Shown here: positions 62,467-64,000 of the stretch, piece after piece
How positions within the stretch are numbered: the first letter of the stretch is position 1
Layout of the letters: every line of letters starts with the position of its first letter
NCBI GenBank assembly: GCA_963718195.1
Contig: CAVQYQ010000005.1
Span: forward strand, 744,001 to 808,000
Length of the DNA: 64,000 nucleotides
From: MADRE3 sp963718195
Lineage (GTDB): Bacteria > Desulfobacterota > Desulfobulbia > Desulfobulbales > Desulfocapsaceae
Reading direction: 5' to 3'
Notes under the pieces: generated by a model
Told to the model about the DNA's origin: nothing
The model's input: only the letters and a program-made list of their open reading frames with translations
The model's database searches: none
Translations under genes and position numbers: made by a program

Positions 62467-64000
62467 ATGCTGTCTAATCAAATTCGAACACCGTCCATTT
62501 TCAGCCTCTTTCTCTTACTCATTCTGGCAGGTTGTTCTGCGACGACTCCCCAGTCAAGTTTGTATCCAAAATCGGGGCAGGATAAAAACTCCATTGCAAA
62601 TAATGAGATACTGGACCCAGATCTCGTCGGGGTGGAATCCGATTCCGAAGTGTGCCTTGATCAGGAACTTGAAGCACTTCGTCTGACCGGAGCCTGGGAT
62701 GAATCTATCGAGCAAACACCTGCAGGAGAGTTTACGGCACCAGAGACCAGTTTTGATTTTCCCATTACCATGAATCGCCAGGTACAGGTGTACCTTGATC
62801 TGTTCACGGGTAAACAGCGTAAATATTTTGGTCGCTGGCTCGCCCGATCAGGCTATTATCTGCCGATGATGGAGAAAGAACTTGGAGAAGCCGGACTGCC
62901 GCTCGACCTCGTGTACCTGGCAATGATCGAAAGTGGCTTCAATCAACGGGCCTACTCTCGATCACGCGCAGTCGGCCTCTGGCAGTTCATGAAGGGCACC
63001 GGTCGGCAGTATAATCTTACCATAGACAAGTATGTTGATGAACGCAGGAATGCGCTCAAATCTACCCGTGCAGCGGTAACCTATCTCAGGGATCTGTATA
63101 ATGAATTTGGAGACTGGTACCTTGCAGTGGCAGCCTATAACGGTGGTCCAGGTACCATGCGCAAGGCAATCAGGCGGGCAAAGTCAAAAGATTTCTGGGT
63201 TATTGCTCAAAAGAAAAGTCTGCGACTTGAGACCAAGCGATATGTCCCAAAACTCATTGCCGCCATTCTGATCGCTAAGGAACCGGAAAAACATGGGTTC
63301 ACAGATGTTGTCTACGACAAACCGCTCGTTTACGATGAAATACCTGTCGGTCCTGGCCTCAGCCTTGAGGCGGCCGCCATTCTCTCAGGGTCTTCAAGCA
63401 AAACAATCAAGGAACTCAACCTGGAGCTGAAAACCGGGAAAACACCGCTGAATCGCGAACAGTACGTGCTGAAAATACCATCCGGCACCAAACAGCTTGC
63501 TGAAAATAACCTGCCCAGACTCCACAGCGTGGCCAGCACAGATTATAAAACACACATCATCAGGAAAAACGAAACACTTTCCCAGATATGCAAGCGTTAT
63601 AACATCAATACCACCACCCTTCTCAAAATCAACAATCTTGAGAGTAATAAACTCGTTGCAGGTACCAGGCTGCGGATCCCCTACCGTACAATCCAGTACA
63701 GGATTCTTCCGGAAGGAATGGATGCTTCGGTTGCTGCACGGGATGAATTGGTTCTGCATACAATAAAGAAGGGAGAAACGATTTCCAAAATTTCCCGTCA
63801 ATACCAGGTACCGTCAGACCTTATTGTTACCTGGAATGGACTTCCCAGTGTGCACAAAATAAGAGAAGGCCAGCAACTCGCTCTCTACCTGAACAACAAC
63901 GGCCCGGCGCCTGCATCCAACCAGGCCGCTAAAGCTCAAGAGTACAGTGCTGAAAACACGGTCATCGTCCTTTCGAAAACCTACAAAATTGCCTCATCCG
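62467..64000 (+). CDS. mltD: MltD-type membrane-bound lytic transglycosylase, 3' end missing
   Basis: The frame runs open from the ATG at 62467 to the right edge (510 or more residues). The N-terminus is a lipoprotein signal (LILAGCS, cysteine at 23). The SLT domain follows: LPLDLVYLAMIESGFNQRAYSRSRAVGLWQFMKGTGRQYNL (catalytic Glu in IESGF) and AVAAYNGGPGTM. Two LysM-type cell-wall modules are visible (HIIRKNETLSQICKRYNINTTTLLKINNL; HTIKKGETISKISRQYQVP), and more sequence follows. It cuts glycan strands to give anhydro-muropeptides. Another ATG in frame at 62437 is possible. It is divergent from the PBP gene, forming a cell-wall cluster. Confidence 0.9.
   Translation, partial: MLSNQIRTPSIFSLFLLLILAGCSATTPQSSLYPKSGQDKNSIANNEILDPDLVGVESDSEVCLDQELEALRLTGAWDESIEQTPAGEFTAPETSFDFPITMNRQVQVYLDLFTGKQRKYFGRWLARSGYYLPMMEKELGEAGLPLDLVYLAMIESGFNQRAYSRSRAVGLWQFMKGTGRQYNLTIDKYVDERRNALKSTRAAVTYLRDLYNEFGDWYLAVAAYNGGPGTMRKAIRRAKSKDFWVIAQKKSLRLETKRYVPKLIAAILIAKEPEKHGFTDVVYDKPLVYDEIPVGPGLSLEAAAILSGSSSKTIKELNLELKTGKTPLNREQYVLKIPSGTKQLAENNLPRLHSVASTDYKTHIIRKNETLSQICKRYNINTTTLLKINNLESNKLVAGTRLRIPYRTIQYRILPEGMDASVAARDELVLHTIKKGETISKISRQYQVPSDLIVTWNGLPSVHKIREGQQLALYLNNNGPAPASNQAAKAQEYSAENTVIVLSKTYKIASS

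Noticed and set aside
1..64000. CRISPR arrays, tRNA and rRNA genes, prophage or insertion sequences
   Set aside because: I read through for repeated units, conserved tRNA loops and transposase motifs and found none. A proper search with covariance and profile tools would be decisive.

Overview
The window looks like chromosomal DNA of a Gram-negative bacterium of moderate G+C. The evidence is three tripartite RND efflux systems, several outer-membrane-type lipoproteins, an OmpA-family protein and a class A PBP with a lytic transglycosylase. A secreted beta-helix protein ending in a dockerin-like calcium module and several c-di-GMP enzymes recall Desulfobacterota (Desulfobulbales-like), but no marker gene fixes the lineage. 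I saw no rRNA, tRNA, CRISPR array, phage module or intact insertion sequence.

Layout. 1-4.1 kb: a DUF616 glycosyltransferase cut by the left edge, a small membrane protein, the beta-helix/dockerin protein and a ferritin-like protein. 4.4-9.6 kb: a membrane diguanylate cyclase, murI, and a membrane PAS-GGDEF-EAL protein with a broken reading frame. 9.7-15.3 kb: a small secreted protein, a 56-residue protein with its own terminator, and an MFP-RND pair whose pump gene is split by a frameshift at an A7 tract. 15.3-21.1 kb: lipoprotein, resolvase-domain protein lacking a DNA-binding domain, TIM-barrel isomerase, OmpA-like protein, CsaA-like protein, ferric-reductase-like cytochrome and a YceI protein whose last codons are frameshifted. 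21.2-27.6 kb: putA with a FadR-type regulator and a near-perfect 33-nt operator, a YbaK deacylase, a LysE exporter and an orphan HigA-like antitoxin. 28.1-30.1 kb: MauE/DoxX, rhodanese and DUF1835 genes in a row. 30.2-38.4 kb: a two-component system divergent from a complete OMF-MFP-RND operon. 38.6-44.6 kb: GGDEF-EAL protein, CbpA, MscS channel, iron-type alcohol dehydrogenase and a 54-residue membrane protein. 44.7-56.8 kb: one long plus-strand run of export genes (heterodimeric ABC exporter, glycosyltransferase, MFS carrier, TolC-MFP-RND). 56.8-64 kb: a TPR lipoprotein behind a very large class A PBP, and divergently an MltD-type transglycosylase that runs off the right edge.

The most interesting items are the PBP with an insertion of about 240 residues inside its transpeptidase domain, followed by an outer-membrane TPR lipoprotein (a possible PBP-activator pair); the FadR-type operator; and three separate reading-frame breaks, each repaired by removing one base. 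The breaks may be assembly errors, real decay or slippage, and the sequence alone cannot decide between these.
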